From the NCBI RefSeq assembly GCF_020880995.1, contig NZ_JAJISD010000012.1, forward strand, positions 144,782-208,781: 64,000 nucleotides of DNA. Direction: 5' to 3'. The notes under the pieces were generated by a model, which had not been told where the DNA came from, searched no databases, and was given only the letters and a program-made list of their open reading frames with translations. The position numbers were made by a program, and so were the translations under genes. Within the stretch, counting starts at the first letter, position 1. Every line of letters starts with the position of its first letter. The DNA comes from Reyranella aquatilis (GTDB taxonomy: Bacteria > Pseudomonadota > Alphaproteobacteria > Reyranellales > Reyranellaceae). Of this stretch, positions 34,832 through 43,887 are shown in pieces.

Positions 34832-36273
34832 GCTTCGGCCCGGGCCGCCTCCTGCGGCCCGCCGGCAAATCCCACATATCCGTCGGGCCGGATGAGGCGC
34901 AGCGTCATCGTATCTGCGGCGCTCTGTCCGGGCGCCGCCACGGCGAGCCGCGGAAACTTGGCGACCAATCCGGCCACCAGATCGGGAGGGCCGAGCACGG
35001 TGAAGCGGCACCCGCCGGCGCCTCCGGCCAGCCGGTGCGGCCAGCGTTCACCCGCCTTCGGGCCATCGGGAAGCTGCCCGCTCGCGGCTGTGAGGGGGCT
35101 TTCCGGATAGCCGATGTCCATTTCGCCCAGCTGGTCTGCGACCTTGTGCTGGACCTGCGGGAAACTGGCGGCAAAGCGCACGATGGTGTTGCGGATGTCC
35201 TGCAACAGCGGATTGCGCATCGTCGCCATTTCGGTCAGCCGTCCCGCGTTCCGGAGGACCTTCTCGCCGACCGCCGATCGCTCCGCCGAATAGCTGTCCA
35301 GCAGTGCCGGCCTGGCGGCGCCCTCGATCACCAGGGCGAGCCAGGCGAGATTGAAGGCGTCCTGGATGCCCGTGTTCATGCCCTGGCCGCCGGCCGGACT
35401 GTGAATGTGGGCGGCGTCGCCGGCGAGGAACACGCGGCCTCGGGAGTAGTCCTTCACCTTGCGCTCGTTGATGCGAAACGCCGCGAGCCAGATGGGATCG
35501 GTCATGACGATGCCCGGCGATCCGCGACGGGCCATCAGCCCGTTGATGTCGTCGAGTGTCGGATCTGTGTCGCCGCCCTCGCCCTCGCCGGCGCCGAGGT
35601 CGGCGACCACCCGCCAGCGATCGCCGACGATGGGGAAGAAGGCGAGGATGCCGTCGCGGTGCCAGAAGATGTGCAGGTGATCCTGCGGTTCGAGGCCGGT
35701 GACATGGCCGTCCGCCAGCGCCCAGCGCGATTGCAGGGTGGAGCCCTCGAAGGCGAAGCCGAGCCCGTGGCGCACCGTCGAATGCGCGCCATCGCAGCCC
35801 ACCAGCCAGTCGGCCCGAACCGTCTCGCGGGCGCCCCCGGCTGCGATGAGGCTCGCCTCCACCGAATCGCCCCTGTCCGTGAAGCCGCCCAGTTCGACGC
35901 AGCGCTCGACCGTCACTCCCGCCGCGGCCAGGCGCTCCTCGAGGATGCGCTCGGTCTCGCTCTGGGGGATCATCAGCCCGTAGGCGAAGCGGCTGTCGAT
36001 CAGATCGAGGGATACGCGGGCGACGACCTGCTTGCCGGTCGAGATCTGCGCACCGTGCGCCTGCAGGCCGGCCGACAGGAACGCCCCGACATAGCCCGCA
36101 TCGTCGAACAGTTCGAGCGTGCGGCTCCACATGACGAGGGCCTTGGACTTGTCGGTGCGCTGCGCCGCCTTGTCGACGATGCGCACCGAAATGCCGTGGC
36201 GGACCAGTTCGTTGGCGAGCGTGAGGCCGACGGGGCCTGCCCCCGCGATGAGCACCTTGGGGCTGCCGGGCAT
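34807..36273 (-). CDS. FAD-dependent aromatic monooxygenase (PheA/TfdB type)
   Basis: A 488-residue flavoprotein hydroxylase. It has an N-terminal dinucleotide motif VLIAGAGPVGLTLANEL, the DG motif in VGCDGAHSTVR, and the FAD-binding GD motif VFLAGDAAHIHSPAGGQGMNTG. A C-terminal thioredoxin-like tail is short here. These enzymes hydroxylate aromatic compounds with NAD(P)H. GGGGGAGG seven bases before the ATG supports the start. Substrate not assignable. Confidence 0.9.
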   Translation of the reverse strand: MPGSPKVLIAGAGPVGLTLANELVRHGISVRIVDKAAQRTDKSKALVMWSRTLELFDDAGYVGAFLSAGLQAHGAQISTGKQVVARVSLDLIDSRFAYGLMIPQSETERILEERLAAAGVTVERCVELGGFTDRGDSVEASLIAAGGARETVRADWLVGCDGAHSTVRHGLGFAFEGSTLQSRWALADGHVTGLEPQDHLHIFWHRDGILAFFPIVGDRWRVVADLGAGEGEGGDTDPTLDDINGLMARRGSPGIVMTDPIWLAAFRINERKVKDYSRGRVFLAGDAAHIHSPAGGQGMNTGIQDAFNLAWLALVIEGAARPALLDSYSAERSAVGEKVLRNAGRLTEMATMRNPLLQDIRNTIVRFAASFPQVQHKVADQLGEMDIGYPESPLTAASGQLPDGPKAGERWPHRLAGGAGGCRFTVLGPPDLVAGLVAKFPRLAVAAPGQSAADTMTLRLIRPDGYVGFAGGPQEAARAEAYLAALAC

Positions 36274-36545
36274 GCTATATCCTCCCCCTGTTCGGGGCGG
36301 CGAGCTTATCGGGCCCGGGAGGGGCGTCCAATCGGTCCTTGCAAAAGCCCGGGCAAAGGGCCATATCCAGCGCGTCGATAGACGGACGATTGATTTGGTC
36401 CGCGTTCCCGGCCCTGCCGGCAACCCGCTCCACGAACTCTTGATCCCGAAAACCAGTGCGAATTCGACGGCCGGCTGCGCGTTCCCTTTGTTTTTTGTGG
36501 GACGCTGCGCGGGCAAGCATATCTAAAGTAGTGAAAGGGTTACCC

Positions 36546-36758
36546 ATGGCTACGGGAACCGTGAAGTGGTTCAACATTCAGAAGGGCTTCGGCTTCATCC
36601 AGCCGGACAACGGCGGTGCCGATGCCTTCGTGCACATCAGCGCCGTCGAGCGCGCGGGCCTGGGCACGCTGAACGAAGGTCAGAAGGTCGAGTATGAACT
36701 CGTCGCCGACCGTCGCAGCGGCAAGATGGCTGCCGACAATCTGAAGACTGCCGGCTGA
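36546..36758 (+). CDS. Cold-shock protein (CspA family)
   Basis: A 70-residue single cold-shock domain with RNP1-like KGFGFI and RNP2-like DAFVHIS motifs (TVKWFNIQKGFGFIQ at the N-terminus). It binds single-stranded nucleic acid and acts as an RNA chaperone. The ATG has AAGGG upstream. A 272-base leader separates it from the divergent monooxygenase, long enough for a regulatory 5' UTR as in many csp genes. A strong intrinsic terminator follows. Confidence 0.95.
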   Translation: MATGTVKWFNIQKGFGFIQPDNGGADAFVHISAVERAGLGTLNEGQKVEYELVADRRSGKMAADNLKTAG

Positions 36759-36805
36759 CGAGCTGGCTGCCGCCTGCGGCAGCCACGCTCCAGCCCAGCA
36801 AAAGG

Positions 36806-36838
36806 CCCCGCACCCTCTGGGTGCGGGGTTTTTCTTTT
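36806..36838 (+). terminator. Rho-independent terminator of the cold-shock gene
   Basis: A perfect 10-bp stem (CCCCGCACCC/GGGTGCGGGG) with a 3-base loop is followed by TTTTTCTTTTT. It is the best intrinsic terminator in the window, 48 bases after the cold-shock stop codon. Confidence 0.95.
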
Positions 36839-37024
36839 TCGCTGGCCTCCACGGCCGGGGCGCGGCCGTAGCGGTGGCTGCGTCCGATATTGTTTTCCGT
36901 CCCTGGCGCGCGCGACCGCTTTCAGGGTCCAGACGCCAAAGCACGCTTCCTGCACGCGCTCCCGACGGGGAAACGCGCCCTGAACCCCTTCGATGTCGAC
37001 GGACCTGAACACTTGGAGGCCCCG

Positions 37025-37240
37025 ATGGGCAAGAAATCCAGCAAGCGCACGGAATACGTGCTGTTCAACGTCACTTACGAAGACGGAAGCCAGCGCTCGA
37101 ACCGCCGCGTGCCGTCAGATGCCCTCCAGGGGCTCGAAAAAGACCTGCCGGCGCGCGACATCATCGCCGAGCAGGATCGCGAGGTTGCCGAGAAATCCGG
37201 CAAGCCGGCGCTCGCCATCAAGACGCTGGTGCGCGCCTGA
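37025..37240 (+). CDS. Small conserved-looking protein, 71 aa
   Basis: A 71-residue basic/acidic protein (MGKKSSKRTEYVLFNVTYEDGSQRSNR...). GGAGG six bases upstream makes the start convincing. It looks like a short beta-strand pair followed by a helix. No family is recognised. It lies alone between the csp terminator and the convergent GST gene. Confidence 0.6.
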   Translation: MGKKSSKRTEYVLFNVTYEDGSQRSNRRVPSDALQGLEKDLPARDIIAEQDREVAEKSGKPALAIKTLVRA

Positions 37241-37312
37241 TCGTCGAGGCGAGTTCGAGCCCCGGCCCTTTTCGCCCCCCTCGTGCCTGCAGATCGAAGG
37301 TGACCGTCCGCG

Positions 37313-38041
37313 TCATGCCGTGAACGGCCCGATCCTGGCCGCGGCGAATGCCGGACGCGCCTGGATTGCGGCCCACCATTCGGCGACGCGCGGATGCTTC
37401 GCCCCGGTGATCTCCTCCGGTGCGATCTCCTCGTCGATGCGCTTGATGAAGGGCACGGCGCCGATGTCGGCGAGCGAATAGTCGTCGCCGGCCAGCCATC
37501 GGCTCTGGCGCAGCGTCTCTTCCATCCGGTCGACCAGGCCGACCGTCAGCCTGGTGCGCGCTTCCTGGCGCTCCTCGTCGGTGTAGGGCCGGCGGGCGGT
37601 GCGCAGCCACGCCTCGCGTCGCTCCTTGCTGGGAACGTTGGCGAGCTTCTCGGCGAGTTCGGCGTCCGACCATTGAGTGGCGACCTTCGCCATCGAATGC
37701 GCCCAGTTGAAGATGATCAGGTTGCCGATCAGCCCGTCGACGTGGCGGATCCAGTTCCGCATCACCGCGCGGCCGTAGGCGTCGGCGGGACGCAGCGGGG
37801 GCTCCGGCCAGGTCTCGTCCACATACTCGCAGATCGTGCCGCTCTCGTAGAGCGACCGCCCGTCCTCCAGGATCAGGAGAGGAATGACACCGTTGGGATT
37901 GAGCTTCAGGAACGACGGCGCATGGTGCTCCATCTTCGTGAGGTCGATCACCTTGCTTTCGAAGGGAAGGTTCTTCTCGGCGAGGCACAGGCGGACCCGC
38001 CGCGAGGCCGATGACCGCCAGCCGTGATAGAGCGTGAGCAT
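37313..38041 (-). CDS. Glutathione S-transferase family protein
   Basis: A 242-residue GST with an N-terminal thioredoxin-like domain (LTLYHGWRSSASRRVRLCLAEKNLPFE, NPNGVIPLLILEDG, LYESGTICEYVDE) and a helical C-terminal domain with the SLADIGAVPFI N-capping motif. The SSAS motif near the N-terminus suggests a Ser-type or thiol-type active site. It is transcribed divergently from the secreted gene at 38161. Confidence 0.9.
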   Translation of the reverse strand: MLTLYHGWRSSASRRVRLCLAEKNLPFESKVIDLTKMEHHAPSFLKLNPNGVIPLLILEDGRSLYESGTICEYVDETWPEPPLRPADAYGRAVMRNWIRHVDGLIGNLIIFNWAHSMAKVATQWSDAELAEKLANVPSKERREAWLRTARRPYTDEERQEARTRLTVGLVDRMEETLRQSRWLAGDDYSLADIGAVPFIKRIDEEIAPEEITGAKHPRVAEWWAAIQARPAFAAARIGPFTA

Positions 38042-38160
38042 TTTCCGGGTTCCCCTGAAAACCAAGCCGTTGGGCTGTCTCCCTTCTACCAGCTCAACCG
38101 CGGAAAGGCGGCACCTTGCCGCGCACGCAACAAGCAGCACCCCGCTTCGTTGCTCAGGGC

Positions 38161-38472
38161 ATGACCTACCTTCTCCCCTTCCTTTCCCTTTTCCTGGTTG
38201 CTGCGTTCGTCTGTCTGGCCCTGCCGGGTCGGGCGGTGGCGGAACCGACCTCCCCCGAGGCGTCGCGCTGCAAGCAGCTCATCGACCATTATGACCGCTA
38301 CAGCGCGGGCCGCAGCGCCCATTCCGACGGCCGTCGCAACATGACCCGTATCGCCGCCAGCATCGATTGCGAACGCGGCGACTATGCGCGCGGCATCGCC
38401 GAGATGGAGGAGCTCCTGCAGTCGAGAAAGTTCAAGGTCCCGCCGGCGTCCGCCACCGCGAACGCGCGCTGA
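38161..38472 (+). CDS. Small secreted protein, 103 aa
   Basis: The N-terminus is a Sec signal peptide (MTYLLPFLSLFLVAAFVCLALPGRAVA). The mature part is short and helical with two cysteines (RCKQLIDHYDRY, IDCERGDYARG), probably a disulphide. No family is recognised. It faces the TetR gene at 38488 tail-to-tail, 15 bases apart. Confidence 0.6.
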   Translation: MTYLLPFLSLFLVAAFVCLALPGRAVAEPTSPEASRCKQLIDHYDRYSAGRSAHSDGRRNMTRIAASIDCERGDYARGIAEMEELLQSRKFKVPPASATANAR

Positions 38473-38487
38473 CCCGGCGCGGCCTCG

Positions 38488-39141
38488 TCAGCGTGCGACT
38501 GGCGTCGCCGGCAGGAGCCTGTCGATCGCGGCGATCCAGGCGTCGATCGCTTCCTCGACGGACAGGCCATGGCGCTCGCGCATGCGGCCCCAGCTCTCGA
38601 AATCCGTGAGCTGCTCGAGCGCAATGAGGATCTTCCGGCGGTCGGACTCCGGCAGCGGATCGAGTTCCGCGCGATACATCAGGGCGAGCCGCGCCCACAC
38701 CGCGTCGCGCATGAGGCCGATCCGCGTCTTGAGGAAGTTCGACTCGTGCTGATGGTGCAGGAGCACCCGCCATAGCGACAGCCAGCGTTCGCAAATGCCC
38801 GCACGGGTCTCGACCTGCGCCCGCAGGCGCTGTTCGCGCGTGCCGTCGAGGTCGCGGATCGCGGCCTGGGCGAGCCCCTCGGCGAAGGCATAGTCGGCGG
38901 CGGCCAGGCTGAGCCCCAGCAGGTCGTCGAAACGTTCGAAGATCGAGCGCACCGAATAGCCGGCGCGTTTGGCGATCCGTGCTGCCGTGGGGATTTGCGA
39001 ACTCTCGCGCAGCAGCTCCAGATAGGCTTCGATGATGAGCTGCTTGGTCCGCTCGCTGCGCAGGGCGCGTCCATCGAGGCGGCGCGGCTTCGGCGCAGTC
39101 CGTGGTGATGCCACCCTCGTCGTTTCGTTGCCGTTCCGCAC
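38488..39141 (-). CDS. TetR family transcriptional regulator (paralogue 2)
   Basis: A 217-residue TetR regulator. The helix-turn-helix (LRSERTKQLIIEAYLELL...TAARIAKRAGYSVRSIFERFDDLLGLSLAAADYAFAEG) matches the regulator at 33639 closely, including SVRSIFERF, so the two arose by duplication. The start is GTG. It is divergent from the small secreted gene at 39328, its probable target. Confidence 0.88.
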   Translation of the reverse strand: MRNGNETTRVASPRTAPKPRRLDGRALRSERTKQLIIEAYLELLRESSQIPTAARIAKRAGYSVRSIFERFDDLLGLSLAAADYAFAEGLAQAAIRDLDGTREQRLRAQVETRAGICERWLSLWRVLLHHQHESNFLKTRIGLMRDAVWARLALMYRAELDPLPESDRRKILIALEQLTDFESWGRMRERHGLSVEEAIDAWIAAIDRLLPATPVAR

Positions 39142-39327
39142 CGGTATCCGTCCTCGCCTCCCGCAATCGAATTGTGCGGGCCGAATGCAATTATGGCGTC
39201 TATCCGCGATGCACGCCAGCGGACATCTTCCGGGCCGGGGCGTCGCCTATGCATTCGCGACCGGTGAAATGCCCCCTGGAGTTTCCTAAAGTCCCGCCCG
39301 CCGCTTAGGCGTTTTGGGAGATGATTG

Positions 39328-39603
39328 ATGCGTTTGAAGTTCCTGTCCGTGCTCGGCCTCGTTCTCCTGCCGGTTTCGGCCCATGCGGCCGATCAGGCGG
39401 CCGCGTCCGCCTGCGCGGGCCAGCTCTCCAAGGACGGGCAGCTCCTCTACAGCAAGGTCGCGCCGACCATGACGCCCAAGACCGACATCAAGGACGCCCT
39501 GACCGGCGTCGCCCGCCCGATGGTGATGAACGGCTCGATGTCCCGCGACAACGCCCGCGCCGCGGCCGAAGCCGCGGGCGAGTGCCTGAAGTTCCTCAAG
39601 TAA
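39328..39603 (+). CDS. Small secreted protein, 91 aa
   Basis: It has a clear Sec signal peptide with cleavage after AHA (MRLKFLSVLGLVLLPVSAHAADQ). The mature part has two cysteines (SACAGQLS and GECLKFLK), likely a disulphide. GGGAG eight bases before the ATG. Function unknown. Confidence 0.7.
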   Translation: MRLKFLSVLGLVLLPVSAHAADQAAASACAGQLSKDGQLLYSKVAPTMTPKTDIKDALTGVARPMVMNGSMSRDNARAAAEAAGECLKFLK

Positions 39604-39624
39604 CGGGGCGAGCGGCCCGGCCGC

Positions 39625-40842
39625 TCACGGCGGAGGCGGCGTCGGCGGCCGTCTCCGAACTGCCGCCACCATCAGGGCGGTGAGGACCAGTCCGGTCACA
39701 GCCATCGCGATCACCGCCCCGCGCGGGCCGATCGCATCGGAGATCGCGCCGGCCGCGAGCTGGCCGAGCGGGGCGGTGCCGATGCACATCGTCACGACGC
39801 CCATCAGCCGGCTGCGCATCTCGGGCGGCGCCTCGGTCAGCATCAGGGTCGACTGCATGTTGCCGAAGCCCGCCGTGCCGAAGCCGCCCAGCACCAACAG
39901 GGCGAAGGCCAGCCAGTAGAAGGGCGACAGGGCCATCAGGATCAGGGCCGCCATGAAGAGGGCTGCGCCGCCGGCAAAGGCCAGCCGCCGGTCCATGCGC
40001 AGGAAGCCCGCCGCGATCAGCGCGCCGCCGATCAGGGCGCCCAGCGGCTCGCCCGCCGCCAGCAAGCCCACCAGCGCGGGAGAGACCTGGAAGGCGCCCT
40101 GCCCGAGCGGAGCGACGAGGCCCGAATAGGCGAACGCAAAGGCGTTGGTCACGATGGTGATGCCGAACACCAGCAGGATGGTGGGCCGCGTCCAGGCGAA
40201 ACGCAGCCCCTCGGCGATCTCGTGCGGGATCCGCACGAAATCCAGCCGCCGCGTCACCTGTGCGTGGACGAGGCCGGCGATCGCGAAGGCGCCGGCGAAC
40301 TGAACGAGAGCGGTAATCGTGTACGCGCCCTTCATGCCCAGCCACTGGAACGCGATGCCGCCCAGCAGCGGGCCGATCGCCCGCGTCGCGGCCGAGGTCA
40401 CGCTGTCGAGTGCGATGGCGGTGACGATTCGATGCGGGCCCGCCACCTCGCCCACCATGCGACGGCGGGTCGACATCTCCGTCGACCACATGGTGCCGGA
40501 GACGAGGTTGGCCACCGCGACGTGCCAGACTTCCAGATGTCCGGTAGCAGCGAGCGTCGCCTGCAGCGTCGAGATCAGCGCCGGCACGACGAGCGCCAGC
40601 ATGAAGATCAGCTTGCGGTTCAGCGCCTCCGAGAGGGCGCCCGCGAACGCGCCGAACAGGAGCTGCGGGACCTGCCGCAGCGCCACCACGACGGTGACCG
40701 CGAAGGCCGAGTGCGTGGCTTCCCAGGCGAACAGGCCCGAGGCCAGCAGCTCGAGCCAGCGCATGGCATTGGCGAAGGCGCCGACCAGCCACAGTCGCAG
40801 GAAGTCGGGCGAACGCAGAAGCTCCCGGATCGGCGAGTCCAT
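39625..40842 (-). CDS. Major facilitator superfamily transporter
   Basis: A 405-residue inner-membrane protein with about twelve hydrophobic helices (EntS/MFS_3-like). The loop between helices 2 and 3 has a LxxxxNRKL-type motif (GALSEALNRKL). It is likely an exporter of a small compound. The start at 40842 is the first ATG that directly precedes the conserved N-terminus (SPIRELLRSPDFLRLWLVGAF). It is divergent from the Bug gene at 41031. Confidence 0.88.
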   Translation of the reverse strand: MDSPIRELLRSPDFLRLWLVGAFANAMRWLELLASGLFAWEATHSAFAVTVVVALRQVPQLLFGAFAGALSEALNRKLIFMLALVVPALISTLQATLAATGHLEVWHVAVANLVSGTMWSTEMSTRRRMVGEVAGPHRIVTAIALDSVTSAATRAIGPLLGGIAFQWLGMKGAYTITALVQFAGAFAIAGLVHAQVTRRLDFVRIPHEIAEGLRFAWTRPTILLVFGITIVTNAFAFAYSGLVAPLGQGAFQVSPALVGLLAAGEPLGALIGGALIAAGFLRMDRRLAFAGGAALFMAALILMALSPFYWLAFALLVLGGFGTAGFGNMQSTLMLTEAPPEMRSRLMGVVTMCIGTAPLGQLAAGAISDAIGPRGAVIAMAVTGLVLTALMVAAVRRRPPTPPPP

Positions 40843-41030
40843 TGCAGCGAGTCTACCAAAGCGCGCCGCTCTTCGCCCATGCGGTGTCCGCGCCAGCCCC
40901 GCGATCTTTCGCTCTGTAAGCGCACGAGGCCTCCTGGCGGCGCGAAGCGGTGCGAATGGAGCCGTCGACGGCTTGGGGTGCGGGGCGGTTGTGCTACGCT
41001 CGACGAAACAGAAAAAGCGGAGGAACACCC

Positions 41031-42005
41031 ATGAAGAGACGTAGCCTGCTCGTCGCGGCTCTCGCCGCGCCGTCGATCGTGCCTGCCGTCGCGCTCGGTC
41101 AGGGCATGTGGCCGAACAAGACGGTGAAGTTCATCTGCCCCTTCGCGCCGGGCGGCGGCACCGACACGGTGAGCCGGCTGATGTGCGACCAGCTCTCCAA
41201 GATCCTCGGCCAGACCTTCGTCGTCGACAACAAGGGCGGCGCGGGCGGCAATATCGGCACCGTCGAACTCGCGCGCGCCGCACCCGACGGCTACACGCTG
41301 GGCCTCATCTCGGTGGCCAGCCATACGCTCAACCCGATGCTCTACACGAAGCTGCCCTACAATCCCGACAAGGACATCGTGGCGGTCTCGCGCGTGGCGA
41401 TCCTCGCCAACCTGCTGGGCGTGACGCCGTCGCTACCCGCCAACAACGTCGCGGAGCTGATCGCGCTCTGCAAGAAGGAGCCGGGCAAGTATTCCTTCGC
41501 TTCGTCGGGTCCGGGTACCTCGCTGCACCTGAGCGGCGAGCTGTTCAAGAAGATGGCCGGCGTCGACATCATCCACGTGCCCTACAAGGGTGCAGGCCCT
41601 GTCTATTCCGATCTCATGGCCGGCATCGTGAACATGATGTTCGCCAACATGCCGTCCATGCTGCCGCAGGTCCGGGCAGGCAAGCTGAAGGGGCTGGGCG
41701 TCACCTCGGCGCAGCGCTCCAAGGCGGCGCCCGACATTCCCGCCATCGCCGAGACCGTGCCGGGCTATGTCGCCACCTCGTGGTACGGAATCGGCGCGCC
41801 CGCCGGGACGCCCGAGCCGATCCTCGCGCGGCTCGAAGCGGCCATTACCGAGGCGCTGAAGTCGGCCGACATCCAGAAGCGCTGGAACGACGATCTCGGC
41901 CTCGACCTGCCGCCGCCGGGTCGCGCCGGCTTCGACCAGTTTCTCGCCGAAGACCGCAAGCTCTGGGAGCCTGCCGTGAAGGCTTCCGGCGTGAAGCTCG
42001 ACTGA
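41031..42005 (+). CDS. Bug/TctC family substrate-binding protein
   Basis: A 324-residue periplasmic protein with a twin-arginine-like or Sec signal (MKRRSLLVAALAAPSIVPAVALG). The Bug signature is FICPFAPGGGTDTVSR, VVDNKGGAGGNIGT, PYKGAGPVYSDLMAG. GGAGG seven bases upstream. No TctA/TctB genes are adjacent. It is followed after 22 bases by the FMO gene, suggesting that the ligand it binds is the monooxygenase substrate or a related compound (inference). Confidence 0.92.
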   Translation: MKRRSLLVAALAAPSIVPAVALGQGMWPNKTVKFICPFAPGGGTDTVSRLMCDQLSKILGQTFVVDNKGGAGGNIGTVELARAAPDGYTLGLISVASHTLNPMLYTKLPYNPDKDIVAVSRVAILANLLGVTPSLPANNVAELIALCKKEPGKYSFASSGPGTSLHLSGELFKKMAGVDIIHVPYKGAGPVYSDLMAGIVNMMFANMPSMLPQVRAGKLKGLGVTSAQRSKAAPDIPAIAETVPGYVATSWYGIGAPAGTPEPILARLEAAITEALKSADIQKRWNDDLGLDLPPPGRAGFDQFLAEDRKLWEPAVKASGVKLD

Positions 42006-42027
42006 CCCTCATCCGGAGCAAGCGTTC

Positions 42028-43788
42028 ATGTCCGTACAAGTTGCCGAAGTTCCGGACGAGGCGGGAGAGATCGCCTCGCACTGGCTCGATTCTTTTGCTG
42101 CCGCCCTCCAGGCGCAGGATGCGACGGCCGTCGCGGCTACCTTCCTGGCCGAAGGACACTGGCGCGACGTGCTGGCCTTCACCTGGGACGTCGTCACTCA
42201 CTCGGGAAGGACCGCGATCGCGGCCGCGCTGGCGCCGCTGCTGGCGCGGACCGCGGCGAGGGACGTCCACGTTCCGGCTTCGCGCACGCCGCCGCGCCGC
42301 GTGAAGCGGGCCGGCGTCGATTGCATCGAGACGATCTTCGAGTTCGAGACGGCCTTCGGGCGGGCCAACGCCGTCGCGCGTCTGGTCGACGACGGCGGAA
42401 CCTGGCGCGCCTGGACGCTGCTCACCACGCTCGAGGAACTGCACGGCTGGCCCGACGGCCGGCCGCGCGAACTGAGCGATGCCGAGCGCTACAGCCGCGA
42501 CTTCGGCGGCGCCAATTGGCTCGACCAGCGCGTCAAGGCGCAGGCCTACGAGGATCGCGATCCCGTCGTGCTCGTGGTCGGCGGCGGCCAGGCGGGCCTC
42601 GCCACCGCCGCGCGCCTGCGGGCGTTGGGCGTCGACACGCTGGTCGTCGATCGCCACCAGCGGATCGGCGACAACTGGCGGCGGCGCTATCACTCGCTCA
42701 CCCTGCACAACGAGGTGCACGTCAATCACCTGCCGCTGATGCCGTTCCCGCCGACCTTCCCGGTGTTCATTCCCAAGGACAAGCTGGCGAACTGGTTCGA
42801 ATCCTATGTCGAGAATCTCGACCTCAACTACTGGGCCGACACGCAGCTGACCTCCGGCAGCTATGACGAAGCCGCGCAACGCTGGACGGTGACCCTGAAG
42901 CGCGGCGACGGCACCGAGCGCGTGCTGCATCCGCGCCATGTCGTCTTCGCCACCGGCGTCAGTGCCATTCCGATCAAGCCGTCGCTCCCGGGCCTCGACG
43001 ACTTCGCCGGCACGGTGATGCATTCCGGCGAGTACACCAACGGCACGGCGTGGAACGGGCGCAAGGCGATCGTGGTCGGCACCGGCAACAGCGGCCACGA
43101 CGTGGCGCAGGATCTGTGCGCAAGCGGCGCCCATGTGACGATGGTGCAGCGCAGCCCGACCTATGTCGTGTCGATCCGCGAGGCGCAGAAGGTCTATGCG
43201 ATCTATACCGAGGGCCTGCCGTTCGAGGATTGCGACCTGCTGGCCGCGGCTTCGCCCTATCCGGTGCTGCAGCGCGCCTACCAGCTCTCGACCGCCGAGA
43301 TGCGCCGGGTCGATCGCGATCTCCTGTCGGGACTGGAGAAGCGCGGCTTTCGCCTGACGTTCGGCGAGGACGATACCGGCTTCCAGATGATGTATCTGCG
43401 CCGCGGCGGCGGTTACTACTTCAACGTCGGCTGCTCGGACATGATCGTTGATGGCCGCATCGACCTGATGCAGTACGACGAGATCGACCGGTTCGAGGCC
43501 GGCGGCGTGCGCCTGAAGGACGGGACGCTGCGCGAGGCCGAGCTGGTGGTGGTCGCCACCGGCTACGAGAACCAGCAGGAGACGGTACGCGCCTTCCTGG
43601 GCGACGCGGTGGCCGACCGGATCGGACCGGTCTGGGGCTTCGATGCCGGCGGCGAACTCGCCAACATGTTCAAGCCGACGCCGCAGCCCGGCCTGTGGTT
43701 CATCGCCGGCAGCCTCGCCCAGTGCCGCATCTACTCGCGCTACCTCGCCCTGCAGATCAAGGCGCGGGAAGAGGGGCTGATCGCTTAA
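42028..43788 (+). CDS. NTF2-like/flavin-containing monooxygenase fusion
   Basis: A 586-residue protein. Residues about 10-140 form an NTF2-like (SnoaL) domain; residues about 178-586 are an FMO/CzcO-type NAD(P)/FAD oxidoreductase with FAD motif GGGQAG at 185-190 and NADP motif GTGNSG at about 351-356. The FMO fingerprint is in part replaced (RIGDNWRRRYHSLTLH). Such enzymes add oxygen to N, S or ketone centres. The N-terminal fusion is known in some bacterial FMOs and may tune substrate access. The gene follows the Bug gene in the same operon. Confidence 0.88.
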   Translation: MSVQVAEVPDEAGEIASHWLDSFAAALQAQDATAVAATFLAEGHWRDVLAFTWDVVTHSGRTAIAAALAPLLARTAARDVHVPASRTPPRRVKRAGVDCIETIFEFETAFGRANAVARLVDDGGTWRAWTLLTTLEELHGWPDGRPRELSDAERYSRDFGGANWLDQRVKAQAYEDRDPVVLVVGGGQAGLATAARLRALGVDTLVVDRHQRIGDNWRRRYHSLTLHNEVHVNHLPLMPFPPTFPVFIPKDKLANWFESYVENLDLNYWADTQLTSGSYDEAAQRWTVTLKRGDGTERVLHPRHVVFATGVSAIPIKPSLPGLDDFAGTVMHSGEYTNGTAWNGRKAIVVGTGNSGHDVAQDLCASGAHVTMVQRSPTYVVSIREAQKVYAIYTEGLPFEDCDLLAAASPYPVLQRAYQLSTAEMRRVDRDLLSGLEKRGFRLTFGEDDTGFQMMYLRRGGGYYFNVGCSDMIVDGRIDLMQYDEIDRFEAGGVRLKDGTLREAELVVVATGYENQQETVRAFLGDAVADRIGPVWGFDAGGELANMFKPTPQPGLWFIAGSLAQCRIYSRYLALQIKAREEGLIA

Positions 43789-43798
43789 CGTTCGAATC

Positions 43799-43887
43799 GA
43801 TTCATTGGAACGCGCCACTCCAGTGGCGCTCAAGCCTTGAGGAAAAAGACATGAGCGCAACTGGAGTTGCGCGCTCCATTGAACTCA
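43799..43887. repeat. Inverted array of covarying palindromes between convergent genes
   Basis: Three hairpins lie in a row: GCGCCACT-CC-AGTGGCGC (43812-43829), CTCAAG-C-CTTGAG (43829-43841) and GCGCAACT-GG-AGTTGCGC (43855-43872). The two outer ones differ only by a C-G to A-T pair exchange and an inverted centre, so they covary. The flanks (about 43799-43814 and 43868-43884) are also complementary at 13 of 16 positions, making one large cruciform. It probably ends transcription in both directions. Confidence 0.75.
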
